A DNA stretch of 8,288 nt. It comes from Methanoculleus sp. UBA77. Lineage in GTDB: Archaea > Halobacteriota > Methanomicrobia > Methanomicrobiales > Methanoculleaceae. Where the stretch lies: the NCBI GenBank assembly GCA_002499455.1, contig DALN01000083.1, forward strand, positions 1 through 8,288. Reading direction: 5' to 3'. The notes under the pieces are model-generated. The model saw only the letters and a list, made by a program, of their open reading frames with translations. It made no database searches and was not told the origin of the DNA. The position numbers and the translations under genes are program-made. Below, piece by piece: positions 1-5,535 of this stretch (within the stretch, counting starts at the first letter, position 1; each line of letters opens with the position of its first letter).

Positions 1-312
1 CACCCGACGGGCCGGATCCTCCTCTCCCGCGAGCCCTACCGGATCGATCTTGCTGCCGTCTTCGATGCCGCGGCGGCGCTCGGCGTCCTCCTCGAGATCA
101 ACGCCTACCCCGGCAGGCTGGACCTCTCCGACACCAACGCCCGTTCGGCCCGCGAGCACGGTGTCTCCTTCTCGCTCGGCTCGGACGCCCACAATAAGGA
201 GAGCCTCCGGCAGATGGAGTTCGGTATCGCGACCGCCCGGCGGGGCTGGCTCACGGCCGGGGCGATCGCGAACACCCGACCGCTCCGGGAACTCCGGGAG
301 TTCCTCCGGTAG
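1..312 (+). CDS. polX: PolX-like PHP domain protein, C-terminal fragment
   Basis: Frame 1 is open from the window edge to TAG at 310-312, giving the last 103 residues; the start lies upstream of the window. The fragment resembles the C-terminal PHP phosphoesterase domain of family X DNA polymerases. It has HPTGRILLSREPY at residues 1-13, EINAYPGRLDLSD at 32-44, GSDAH at 60-64 (D62 and H64 are likely metal ligands) and ARRGWL near the end, followed by a short helical tail. In full-length PolX the PHP domain gives 3'-5' exonuclease or phosphatase activity next to the gap-filling polymerase, with a base-excision-repair role. The polymerase half is not visible, so a stand-alone PHP hydrolase remains possible. 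No oligo-T terminator follows; the stop is followed at once by the repeat region. Confidence 0.75.
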   Translation, partial: HPTGRILLSREPYRIDLAAVFDAAAALGVLLEINAYPGRLDLSDTNARSAREHGVSFSLGSDAHNKESLRQMEFGIATARRGWLTAGAIANTRPLRELREFLR

Positions 313-342
313 TGGTGTTCACACCCCTGCCGGCTCCTGCGT

Positions 343-457
343 CTCACGCGAAGAACGACGGATGTCCCGTCCGCCATCTTTCGCGGCTTCGCGCCTTCGC
401 GTGAGGGACCGTGCAGGATGCCGATGCAATCTCACGCGAAGTCGCGAAGCCGCGAAG
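343..457. repeat. Long inverted repeat (27-bp arms) with a third half-copy
   Basis: The arms at 379-405 and 431-457 are reverse complements at 25 of 27 positions and are separated by 25 nt (406-430). The arms are built from a TTCGCG/CGCGAA theme. The outer 11 bases of the right arm, CTCACGCGAAG (431-441), recur in the same orientation at 343-353, and in the opposite orientation at 395-405. Either plus-oriented copy could therefore pair with 395-405, which allows two alternative folds. The 13-mer GCGAAGAACGACG at 348-360 also recurs at 545-557, linking this part to the tandem units that follow. The set looks like one composite element. Whether it is multi-copy in the genome cannot be seen here, but its organisation suggests an interspersed archaeal repeat. 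Confidence 0.75.
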
Positions 458-591
458 GACGACTTTCCCGAAGGGAAAGGAGTTCGAGCACCGTTAGGTG
501 CGAAGTGCGACTGTCGGCACGACAGGAGCTTGAGCATCGAAGATGCGAAGAACGACGCTCCTATGAAGCGGAGTTCGAGCACCGGAGGTGC
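454..591. repeat. Three tandem ~45-nt units, each with two hairpins
   Basis: The units are 454-501 (48 nt), 502-546 (45 nt) and 547-591 (45 nt). Each has the order GAAG-NNCGA, hairpin A, GAG(T/C)T(C/T)GA, hairpin B, and a further GAAG follows at 592-595. Hairpin A arms are 463-469/473-479 (CTTTCCC/GGGAAAG), 511-516/520-525 (CTGTCG/CGACAG) and a decayed 556-561/565-570. Hairpin B arms are 488-492/497-501 (GCACC/GGTGC), 534-538/542-546 (GCATC/GATGC) and 579-583/587-591 (GCACC/GGTGC). The arms differ between units but stay complementary, so pairing appears to be kept. The connecting sequence is better conserved than the hairpin arms. No transposase is nearby, and no function is known to me. Confidence 0.75.
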
Positions 592-662
592 GAAGGGGAG
601 TAACTCACAGCCAACCGGGCTTCGCGCGAGGCCCTGGTTCCGAGGACGGCCGCCGGGGCTGG

Positions 663-667
663 AAAAA
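663..667 (-). terminator. Oligo-T terminator of the FKBP gene
   Basis: On the minus strand a T5 run, read as CTCTTTTTCC, lies 15-20 nt beyond the FKBP stop codon. Archaeal RNA polymerase terminates at short U tracts without needing a hairpin. A weak 7-bp stem (AACC...GGTT, about 613-639) lies further downstream and is probably not needed. Confidence 0.5.
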
Positions 668-682
668 GAGTCGATCCGGGGG

Positions 683-1138
683 TCACCCGGCCGCCTGCTT
701 CTGCGCCGCGCCGACGATATCCACGAGCCGGATCTCGAACGTCAGCGGCTGCCCTGCGAGGGGGTGGTTCGCGTCGAGCGTCACCGTCGACTCCGAGACC
801 TCGCTGACCGTGACGATGGCCGCCCTCCCGTCCGGCTGCTGCACCTGGAGGTGCTGGCCCGGTTCGGGCTCGATACCCTCGGGGAACTGCCCCCGGTCGA
901 CCGTCAGCATCATGTCGTCGCGCCGCTGGCCGTAGGCCTCCTCGGGCCGGAGGGTCGCGGTCTTCGTCTCTCCCGGCTCCATACCGACGATGGCCTGCTC
1001 GAACCCGGGAATGATCTGCCCGCTGCCGATGGTGAACTCCAGGGGAGAACTCTCATCGGAGGAGTCAAAGACCGTGCCGTCCTCGAGCTTCCCGGTATAC
1101 TGCACCCTGACGGTATCGCCTTCTTTTGCCTGCACCAT
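683..1138 (-). CDS. FKBP-type peptidyl-prolyl cis-trans isomerase, SlyD-like
   Basis: A 151-aa cytosolic prolyl isomerase and folding helper of the short archaeal/SlyD FKBP type. The split FKBP domain is visible. The N-terminal part has VRVQYTGKLEDGTVFDSS (10-27) and GQIIPGFEQAI (40-50), with Y14, F24, D25, I43 and F46 in expected active-site positions. AYG follows at 68-70. An inserted IF (chaperone) domain spans about 70-125, and the C-terminal strand carries LDANHPLAGQPLTFEI (121-136). There is no signal peptide or membrane segment. It lacks the His/Cys-rich metal tail of bacterial SlyD and ends in AAQKQAAG. ATG at 1138 is preceded on the minus strand by GGGTGA (1145-1150) at a 6-nt spacing, a good archaeal ribosome-binding site. 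It lies 59 nt downstream of the methyltransferase on the same strand but appears to have its own TATA box, so co-transcription is possible but not required. Confidence 0.93.
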   Translation of the reverse strand: MVQAKEGDTVRVQYTGKLEDGTVFDSSDESSPLEFTIGSGQIIPGFEQAIVGMEPGETKTATLRPEEAYGQRRDDMMLTVDRGQFPEGIEPEPGQHLQVQQPDGRAAIVTVSEVSESTVTLDANHPLAGQPLTFEIRLVDIVGAAQKQAAG

Positions 1139-1173
1139 ACTGCTTCACCCGGCGGGGTGGTGATCGCCGGTTC

Positions 1174-1182
1174 CTATTTATG
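1174..1182 (-). promoter_or_regulatory. Putative TATA box of the FKBP gene
   Basis: On the minus strand CATAAATAG lies about 36-44 nt upstream of the FKBP ATG. Initiation ~25 nt downstream would leave a leader of roughly 12-15 nt containing the GGGTGA ribosome-binding site. This supports separate transcription from the upstream methyltransferase gene. Confidence 0.45.
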
Positions 1183-1197
1183 AGTGCCGGTCGCCCC

Positions 1198-1809
1198 TCA
1201 TCTGCCGTTCCGGCGGACGGCATGGAGGACGCCCATCACGCCCAGCGCGTCGTAGCCGGGCGTCCGGTCGATCGTAAAATCATAGTGCTCCCCGATGTAG
1301 TCGAGGAGTGCACGGTTCACCGGCCCCCCGATCGGGGGGGTGTGGAGCTCCATCTCGAGTCGCCGCACCCCGTCGAGGTCTTCGGGCCGGATCGTCCACT
1401 CGGCCCCCTCGCAGTCGCACTTCAGGAAGTCGCACCCCCCGATCAATTCTGCAAACGCAGCAAGGCTCCGGGTCGTCACGGTGACGCTCCCTTTTCCCCA
1501 GTCGATCCGCTGCCTCCTCCCGTCGCCGAGGGCTCCGGCAACCACCATGACATCGGCGCCGTTCGCCCGGACGTTCTCGCGGAGGGCCTCCGTGAGGACC
1601 GGTTCGACCGCGAGGACCCTCCGGGCCCGCCGGGCCGCCCGGATACAGAACGCCCCCACGTTCGCCCCGATATCCAGGACGACGTCGTCCGGCCGGATGT
1701 CGTCGAAGTGGTACTCGCCGACGACATAGACGGCGTCGGAGCCGGGAGGCATCCTCCTGAAGGTGACGCCGTCGGCGGTGGTGACCAATGATGCATCGTC
1801 CCGGTACAT
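1198..1809 (-). CDS. FkbM-family SAM-dependent methyltransferase
   Basis: A 203-aa class I methyltransferase. The SAM-binding motif I is VLDIGANVGAF (44-54), the acidic end of strand 2 is AVEP (67-70), and the FkbM signature FLKCDCEGAEW (128-138) stands where most relatives have KIDVEGAE. LEMELH at 151-156 is a following core strand. FkbM proteins usually O-methylate sugars, polyketides or lipid-linked glycans; nothing nearby names the substrate. There is no transmembrane segment, so it is likely cytosolic. The length is normal for the compact archaeal form. The ATG at 1809 lacks a clear ribosome-binding site, and a TATA-like CCATATAC about 30 nt upstream implies a very short leader. It is followed after 59 nt by the FKBP gene on the same strand. 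The family is secure; the reaction is unknown. Confidence 0.88.
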   Translation of the reverse strand: MYRDDASLVTTADGVTFRRMPPGSDAVYVVGEYHFDDIRPDDVVLDIGANVGAFCIRAARRARRVLAVEPVLTEALRENVRANGADVMVVAGALGDGRRQRIDWGKGSVTVTTRSLAAFAELIGGCDFLKCDCEGAEWTIRPEDLDGVRRLEMELHTPPIGGPVNRALLDYIGEHYDFTIDRTPGYDALGVMGVLHAVRRNGR

Positions 1810-1836
1810 CGCGCTCTCTAGCGTTTGGCTCCCGGC

Positions 1837-1844
1837 GTATATGG
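1837..1844 (-). promoter_or_regulatory. Putative TATA box of the FkbM methyltransferase gene
   Basis: On the minus strand CCATATAC is centred about 31 nt upstream of the ATG at 1809. The expected start site would leave only a few nucleotides of leader, consistent with the absent ribosome-binding site. A second, farther TATA-like GTTAATAAAGG lies at about 1936-1946 on the same strand. Confidence 0.45.
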
Positions 1845-2031
1845 ACGTTCCTCCCGGCGTTGTGGGCCGCGCTCCGCCGTAACGGGGCCCCCGCGCTCTC
1901 CCGCCCGGGGCCGCCCGGAAGGCTCCGATTCATTCCCCTTTATTAACTCTTTTTGCATCTTCTCTCCCACCGCTGGTCGACAGTACCCCCTTTTAATCAC
2001 GAATACGTGGCGTTAATGGTGAACGGGCCTC
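1845..2031. other. Intergenic region between divergent genes
   Basis: This is the left part of the 320-nt gap (1810-2129) between the methyltransferase and the glycosyltransferase. It starts GC-rich, with the palindrome GGGGCCCC at 1884-1891. It turns pyrimidine-rich at about 1931-1968, including a plus-strand T5 at 1950-1954. It also holds a small symmetrical site, CACGAATACGTG (1998-2009), flanked by TTAAT on both sides, which could be an operator. A minus-strand GTG-started frame at 1818-2000 has no ribosome-binding site and low-complexity R/G/P composition, so I see no gene here. Confidence 0.5.
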
Positions 2032-2066
2032 TAATTATTAATATAATATTATCGATATATTTATAA
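2032..2066 (+). promoter_or_regulatory. AT-rich promoter island of the treT-like gene
   Basis: Only 2 of 35 bases are G or C, in an otherwise strongly GC-rich window. The island contains the perfect palindrome ATAATATTAT (2043-2052), ATCGAT (2051-2056) and a TATA box ATATATTTATA (about 2055-2065). Initiation ~25 nt downstream (around 2085-2090) would give a leader of about 40-45 nt with a good ribosome-binding site. The extra A/T beyond the TATA box may bind a chromatin protein or regulator, or simply ease melting. Confidence 0.7.
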
Positions 2067-2115
2067 TGCCCGCATGCCGATGCTGTATCGTAGTACGTCT
2101 CTACACCATCTATCG

Positions 2116-2123
2116 AGGGGAGA
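2116..2123 (+). promoter_or_regulatory. Ribosome-binding site of the treT-like gene
   Basis: GGGGAGAT at 2117-2124, in the context GAGGGGAGATC, ends about 5-6 nt before ATG 2130 and complements the archaeal 16S rRNA 3' end. It fixes the start at 2130 and is one of the clearest ribosome-binding sites in the window. Confidence 0.6.
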
Positions 2124-2129
2124 TCTGCG

Positions 2130-3389
2130 ATGGCCTACATGGACGGAATAACCTGCATCTGCGACAACGGCCGGACGCTTGAGGACCACCGGCCCATCGT
2201 CGGCGACGATGTCATCTCCGGGATCTACCGCAAGGCGGCGGCGCTCCGGGGGAAGCGTGTCCTCCACGTGAACTCGACCTACCAGAGCGGCGGCGTTGCG
2301 GAGATGATCCTCTCGCTGGTTCCGCTCATGAACGACGTCGGGATCAAGACCCAGTGGAACATCCTGACCGGCGAGGGCGACTTCTTCACGATCACGAAGA
2401 ACTTCCACAACGCCCTCCAGGGACAGCCGATAGCCTTCTCGGAGACAGAGAAAGGCCTCTACCTCCAGACGAACGAGTGCTTCTCCGGGCAGATGGCGAT
2501 CGACCACGATCTCGTGGTCGTCCACGACCCCCAGCCCCTGCCCCTGATCCGGTTCTACAAGAAGACCCAGCCCTGGGTCTGGCGGTGCCACGTCGACCTC
2601 TCAAACCCGGACCCCGCCCTCTGGGAGTTCCTCAAGGGCTTCGTCCTCGACTACGACCGGATGGTCATCTCCCACGACCAGTACCGGCGGGCCGGGATGC
2701 CGATGGAGCAGTGGATCTGCCGGCCGGCGATCGACCCCCTCTCGGAGAAGAACCGCGACCTCTCGGAGGCCGAGATCGACGGCCTGCTCGCAAAATACAA
2801 TGTGCCGATCGACAAGCCGCTGATCACCCAGATCTCGCGCTTCGACAAGTGGAAGGACCCCGAAGGCGTCGTCGACGTCTTTGCCGAGGTCAAGAAGCAC
2901 GTCGACTGCCGGCTGATCCTCTGCGGGAGCATGGCCCCCGACGACCCAGAAGGCTGGGAGATCTACCGGCGGGTCGAGGAGAAGGCGCGGCCCTATATCG
3001 AGACCGGCGACGTCATCCTGATCACCGCTGAGGACCACCTGCTGGTCAACGCCCTGCAGCGGGTCTCCTGCGTCATCCTCCAGAAGTCGCTCAGGGAGGG
3101 CTTCGGCCTGACCGTCACCGAAGGGCTCTGGAAGGGCAGGCCGGTCATCGCCTCCCGCGTCGGCGGGATCCCGCTCCAGATCGAGGACGGCGAGACCGGG
3201 TTCCTCCTCGACCCGACCGACACGGACGGGTTCGCCTGGAGGATCCGGCAGGTGCTCGAGAACCCCGAACTCGGCGAGCGGCTCGGCCGGGCCGGCAAGG
3301 AGCACGTCCGGAAGCACTTCCTGATCACCAGGCTCCTCTCCGATTACCTGGACATGCTCAACGCCGAACTCATCGGCGGAAATACCTGA
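2130..3389 (+). CDS. treT: Trehalose glycosyltransferring synthase-like GT4 enzyme (TreT)
   Basis: A 419-aa GT-B glycosyltransferase. It has the hallmarks of the Thermococcus/Pyrococcus TreT group, which makes trehalose from a nucleotide-activated glucose and glucose. HVNSTYQSGGVAE (46-58) forms the N-terminal loop, VHDPQPLPL is at 131-139 and WRCHVDLS at 151-158. QISRFDKWKDP (234-244) supplies R237 and K242 for the donor phosphates. QKSLREGFGLTVTEGLWKG (318-336) carries the EX7E pair E323/E331, and VGGIPLQIEDGETG follows. The length matches the family. There is no signal peptide, so it is cytosolic. The gene stands alone, with its own AT-rich promoter, ribosome-binding site and T7 terminator, and no sugar ABC transporter beside it. 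It may therefore serve compatible-solute synthesis rather than sugar uptake. Related GT4 enzymes with other acceptors cannot be excluded. Confidence 0.8.
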   Translation: MAYMDGITCICDNGRTLEDHRPIVGDDVISGIYRKAAALRGKRVLHVNSTYQSGGVAEMILSLVPLMNDVGIKTQWNILTGEGDFFTITKNFHNALQGQPIAFSETEKGLYLQTNECFSGQMAIDHDLVVVHDPQPLPLIRFYKKTQPWVWRCHVDLSNPDPALWEFLKGFVLDYDRMVISHDQYRRAGMPMEQWICRPAIDPLSEKNRDLSEAEIDGLLAKYNVPIDKPLITQISRFDKWKDPEGVVDVFAEVKKHVDCRLILCGSMAPDDPEGWEIYRRVEEKARPYIETGDVILITAEDHLLVNALQRVSCVILQKSLREGFGLTVTEGLWKGRPVIASRVGGIPLQIEDGETGFLLDPTDTDGFAWRIRQVLENPELGERLGRAGKEHVRKHFLITRLLSDYLDMLNAELIGGNT

Positions 3390-3402
3390 GAAGAGATTCT
3401 CG

Positions 3403-3409
3403 TTTTTTT
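3403..3409 (+). terminator. T7 terminator of the treT-like gene
   Basis: A run of seven T residues 14 nt after the TGA stop (3387-3389), in a GC-rich context, fits factor-independent archaeal termination. A GC-rich imperfect hairpin starts immediately after it at 3410. Confidence 0.7.
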
Positions 3410-3802
3410 ACCGGAGGACGGCCGGGAGCGGGATCTCCGCGGCCGCCCTCCGTTCCGGTGCCCGGCAGAATATCGCCCGACGCCGGGCACCTGTATCCCG
3501 GCTCTGCTGGTTGGCAGGGGGGTTCAGATGGCCGACTGAACCCGGGCACAGGCACACACTATTGTTGCGGGTCAAAGGGCAGTATTGGATGTTTTCGATG
3601 GCGATGAGACTTCGGAAGATTCAGAGGCTCTATCGGACCAGCTGACGCAACCACCCCCTCTCGATGACAGGATACGCGTCAGTCCATATAACTCTTTCTC
3701 CCGGCCTGAGCGGGGCCCGCCGTCCCGGGCCACCCCGCCGCACCCCCGGGCCGGCGTGATCTTCTCCCGCCCGCCCGCGGCAGAAATGGCCGGGGTTTCA
3801 CG
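3410..3802. other. Non-coding region with several inverted repeats
   Basis: About 390 nt between two terminators with no convincing gene. Inverted repeats seen are: 3410-3459 (imperfect, ACCGGA/TCCGGT outer arms, CGGCCG and GGAG/CTCC inner arms); 3457-3466/3482-3491, a perfect 10-bp stem GGTGCCCGGC/GCCGGGCACC with a 15-nt loop; 3520-3527/3536-3543, a perfect 8-bp stem GGGTTCAG/CTGAACCC; and 3642-3648/3676-3682 (CTGACGC/GCGTCAG), extended by GGA/TCC outside a bulge. CCATATAAC at 3684-3692 is TATA-like, read in either direction. The 3701-3780 part is GC-rich with no pattern I can name. The region could encode a structured RNA, but GC-rich DNA forms such stems by chance and no clean promoter-RNA-terminator unit is evident. 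Confidence 0.4.
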
Positions 3803-3807
3803 AAAAA
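3803..3807 (-). terminator. Oligo-T terminator of the DEAD-box helicase gene
   Basis: On the minus strand CTATTTTTCG places a T5 run about 30 nt past the helicase stop codon, a typical archaeal termination signal. Confidence 0.5.
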
Positions 3808-3836
3808 TAGTTCGGGGTGGATGGTGCTACGCGCCG

Positions 3837-5450
3837 TTACCGGCCGCCCCGGTTTGTGCTGCTGCCCAGTGCTCCGGCGACGACGATCGGCTCGTTCAGC
3901 CTGACTCCCGCGATCGTCTTGCCTTTCATCCGCTCGATGACCACCTCGACGGCTTCGGGCGGCACCTCGACGGTCGAATAGCGATCGTAGATGTTGATCG
4001 CGCCGATGGACCTTCCCGGGATCCCGGTCTCCCCGGCAAGCGCCCCGACGATGTCCTTCGGGCGGATCCGGTCCTCCCGGCCGAGCGGGATCTCGAGGAC
4101 CGCCGGTCCCCCGGCCTCGATATCCTGCGGCAGGCCTGTGCCCCGGTCGCCGGGAACGTTCGCGCCGAGCTGCATCTTCAGGAGCGCGGCCGCGACCTCA
4201 AGCGAGGTGTAGTCCTCGGCCACGATCTGCTCGACCAGGTTGACGTAGCGGTCGAGCCCGCCTTCCTCGATGATCTGCCCCACGCGGTCGATCATCCGCC
4301 GGGTCCGGCTCTCCTCGACGTCTCCCTGGGTCGGGAGGGGGATCCGGCCGATCCGGATCTTCGTATAGTCCTGGATCGTACGGAGCTTGAAGTACTCCTT
4401 CGGGCCGACGAATGTGATGGCACGCCCCGTCCGCCCGGCCCGCGCCGTCCGGCCGATGCGGTGGATGTAGTACTCGATGTCCTGCGGGACGTCGTAGTTG
4501 ATGACCAGGTCGACGTCCTCGACGTCGATCCCGCGGGCCGCGACGTCCGTTGCGACCAGGATATCGATCGTTCCCGCCCGGAACTTCGCCATCACCCGGT
4601 CGCGGAGGGTCTGTTTCATGTCCCCGTGGAGGCCTTCGGCAAAGTAGCCGCGGGCCTGGAGGTGGGTGGTCAGGTCGTCGACGCCTTGTTTGGTGTTCGA
4701 GAAGACCAGGGTCAGTTCGGGGTCGTACATGTCGAGCAGCCTTGAGAGGACCTCGAATTTGTCCCGGTAGCGCACCTCAAGGTAGAGCTGCTCGATCTGC
4801 GGGACGGTCACCTCGCGCCGGGCGACGGAGATGAACTCGGGGTCGTTCTGGAACCGCTTCGAGATCTCGAGGATGGGTTTTGGGAGCGTCGCCGAGAAGA
4901 GGACGGTCTGCCGCTCGTCGGGGGTCTCTTCGAGGATCTTCTCGATATCCTCGCGGAACCCCATATCGAGCATCTGGTCCGCTTCGTCCAGAACGACGAG
5001 GCCCACCCGGGCAAACGAGAGGGTGCCCCGGTCGAGGTGGTCGAGCACCCGGCCCGGCGTCCCGACGACGATCTGGACCCCGCGCTCGAGACCCTTGAAC
5101 TGCCGGTCGATCGGCTGGCCGCCGTAGATCGGGAGGATGTTGATGCCCTTGTGGTATTTTGCCAGGCGGACGAACTCCTCGGCGGTCTGGATGGCGAGCT
5201 CGCGGGTGGGTGAGAGGACGAGGACCTGTGTCGCCCGGCTGTCGGGGTCGACACGCTCGATCGCCGGGACGGCGAACGCCGCCGTCTTGCCCGTCCCCGT
5301 CTGGGCCTGTCCTGTCACGTCGCGTCCTTCGAGTATCACGGGTATTGTGCTGATCTGGATGGGCGTGGGCTCTTCAAAGCCCATATCTTCTATTGCCCGG
5401 AGTGTCTTTTGCGAGATATTGAAGTTCTGGAAGGTGGTACCGTTCTCCAT
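3837..5450 (-). CDS. deaD: DEAD-box RNA helicase with C-terminal DbpA RNA-binding domain
   Basis: A 537-aa ATP-dependent RNA helicase of the DeaD/CsdA architecture. These unwind short RNA duplexes in ribosome assembly, RNA decay and cold adaptation. All core motifs are present: Q motif (F7, Q32), Walker A AQTGTGKT (49-56), PTREL (81-85), TPGR (131-134), DEAD (155-158), SAT (186-188), TDVAARGID (301-309) and HRIGRTARAGR (330-340). A linker of about 370-450 holds helical segments. A DbpA-like RRM follows at about 470-527, starting RIRPKDIVGALA and ending with VRLNEPIVV. The tail is a short SSTNRGGR. ATG at 5450 is the first Met and sits directly before the Q motif. Its TATA box is close, so the leader is very short, and the ribosome-binding site is weak. 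It is divergent from the UDG-like gene. The class is certain; the exact symbol follows domain order only. Confidence 0.95.
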   Translation of the reverse strand: MENGTTFQNFNISQKTLRAIEDMGFEEPTPIQISTIPVILEGRDVTGQAQTGTGKTAAFAVPAIERVDPDSRATQVLVLSPTRELAIQTAEEFVRLAKYHKGINILPIYGGQPIDRQFKGLERGVQIVVGTPGRVLDHLDRGTLSFARVGLVVLDEADQMLDMGFREDIEKILEETPDERQTVLFSATLPKPILEISKRFQNDPEFISVARREVTVPQIEQLYLEVRYRDKFEVLSRLLDMYDPELTLVFSNTKQGVDDLTTHLQARGYFAEGLHGDMKQTLRDRVMAKFRAGTIDILVATDVAARGIDVEDVDLVINYDVPQDIEYYIHRIGRTARAGRTGRAITFVGPKEYFKLRTIQDYTKIRIGRIPLPTQGDVEESRTRRMIDRVGQIIEEGGLDRYVNLVEQIVAEDYTSLEVAAALLKMQLGANVPGDRGTGLPQDIEAGGPAVLEIPLGREDRIRPKDIVGALAGETGIPGRSIGAINIYDRYSTVEVPPEAVEVVIERMKGKTIAGVRLNEPIVVAGALGSSTNRGGR

Positions 5451-5476
5451 TCATCCACTTCTTGGTGTTGATATGT

Positions 5477-5484
5477 CTTTATAT
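5477..5484 (-). promoter_or_regulatory. TATA box of the DEAD-box helicase gene
   Basis: On the minus strand ATATAAAG, in the context ACATATAAAGACAT, is centred about 30 nt upstream of the ATG at 5450. Initiation ~26 nt downstream would leave a leader of only about 5 nt, so the mRNA is probably leaderless or nearly so. Confidence 0.65.
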
Positions 5485-5510
5485 GTCGCATCCCGGCGAC
5501 GGCCTGCAAC

Positions 5511-5518
5511 GTATATCC
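5511..5518 (+). promoter_or_regulatory. Putative TATA box of the UDG-like gene
   Basis: GTATATCC lies 18-25 nt before ATG 5536. This places the expected transcription start at or next to the start codon, so a leaderless message is likely. It lies only ~30 nt from the helicase TATA box on the other strand, so the two promoters are back to back. Confidence 0.5.
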
Positions 5519-5535
5519 CTCCCGCGGGCGAAGGT

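Noticed and set aside
454..591. Possible CRISPR array
   Set aside because: The ~45-nt units have no constant repeat separated by unique spacers; variation sits in paired hairpin arms, and no cas gene is present.
50..1183. Long plus-strand frame of 377 codons
   Set aside because: It runs across the PolX fragment in another frame, the repeats and antisense to the FKBP gene; its Ser/Arg/Pro-rich composition is typical of shadows in GC-rich DNA.
1818..2000. 60-codon minus-strand frame upstream of the methyltransferase
   Set aside because: It has a GTG start with no ribosome-binding site, biased R/G/P/E composition and overlaps the promoter region.
3457..3543. Possible tRNA-like fold
   Set aside because: GGTTCAG hints at a T-arm, but no acceptor, D-arm or anticodon arrangement of correct size could be drawn.
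3601..3645. Possible C/D box sRNA (GCGATGA ... CTGA)
   Set aside because: The box C has a mismatch, no convincing D'/C' pair or terminal stem is present, and the boxes are too common to count as evidence.
3589..3645. 18-codon ORF starting MFSMAMRLRKIQRLYRTS
   Set aside because: It has no ribosome-binding site or TATA box at proper distance, and it is too short to judge.
3585..4745. Plus-strand frame of 386 codons over the helicase
   Set aside because: It is almost entirely antisense to the DEAD-box helicase, with Asp/Val/Leu-rich low-complexity sequence and a TTG start lacking a ribosome-binding site.
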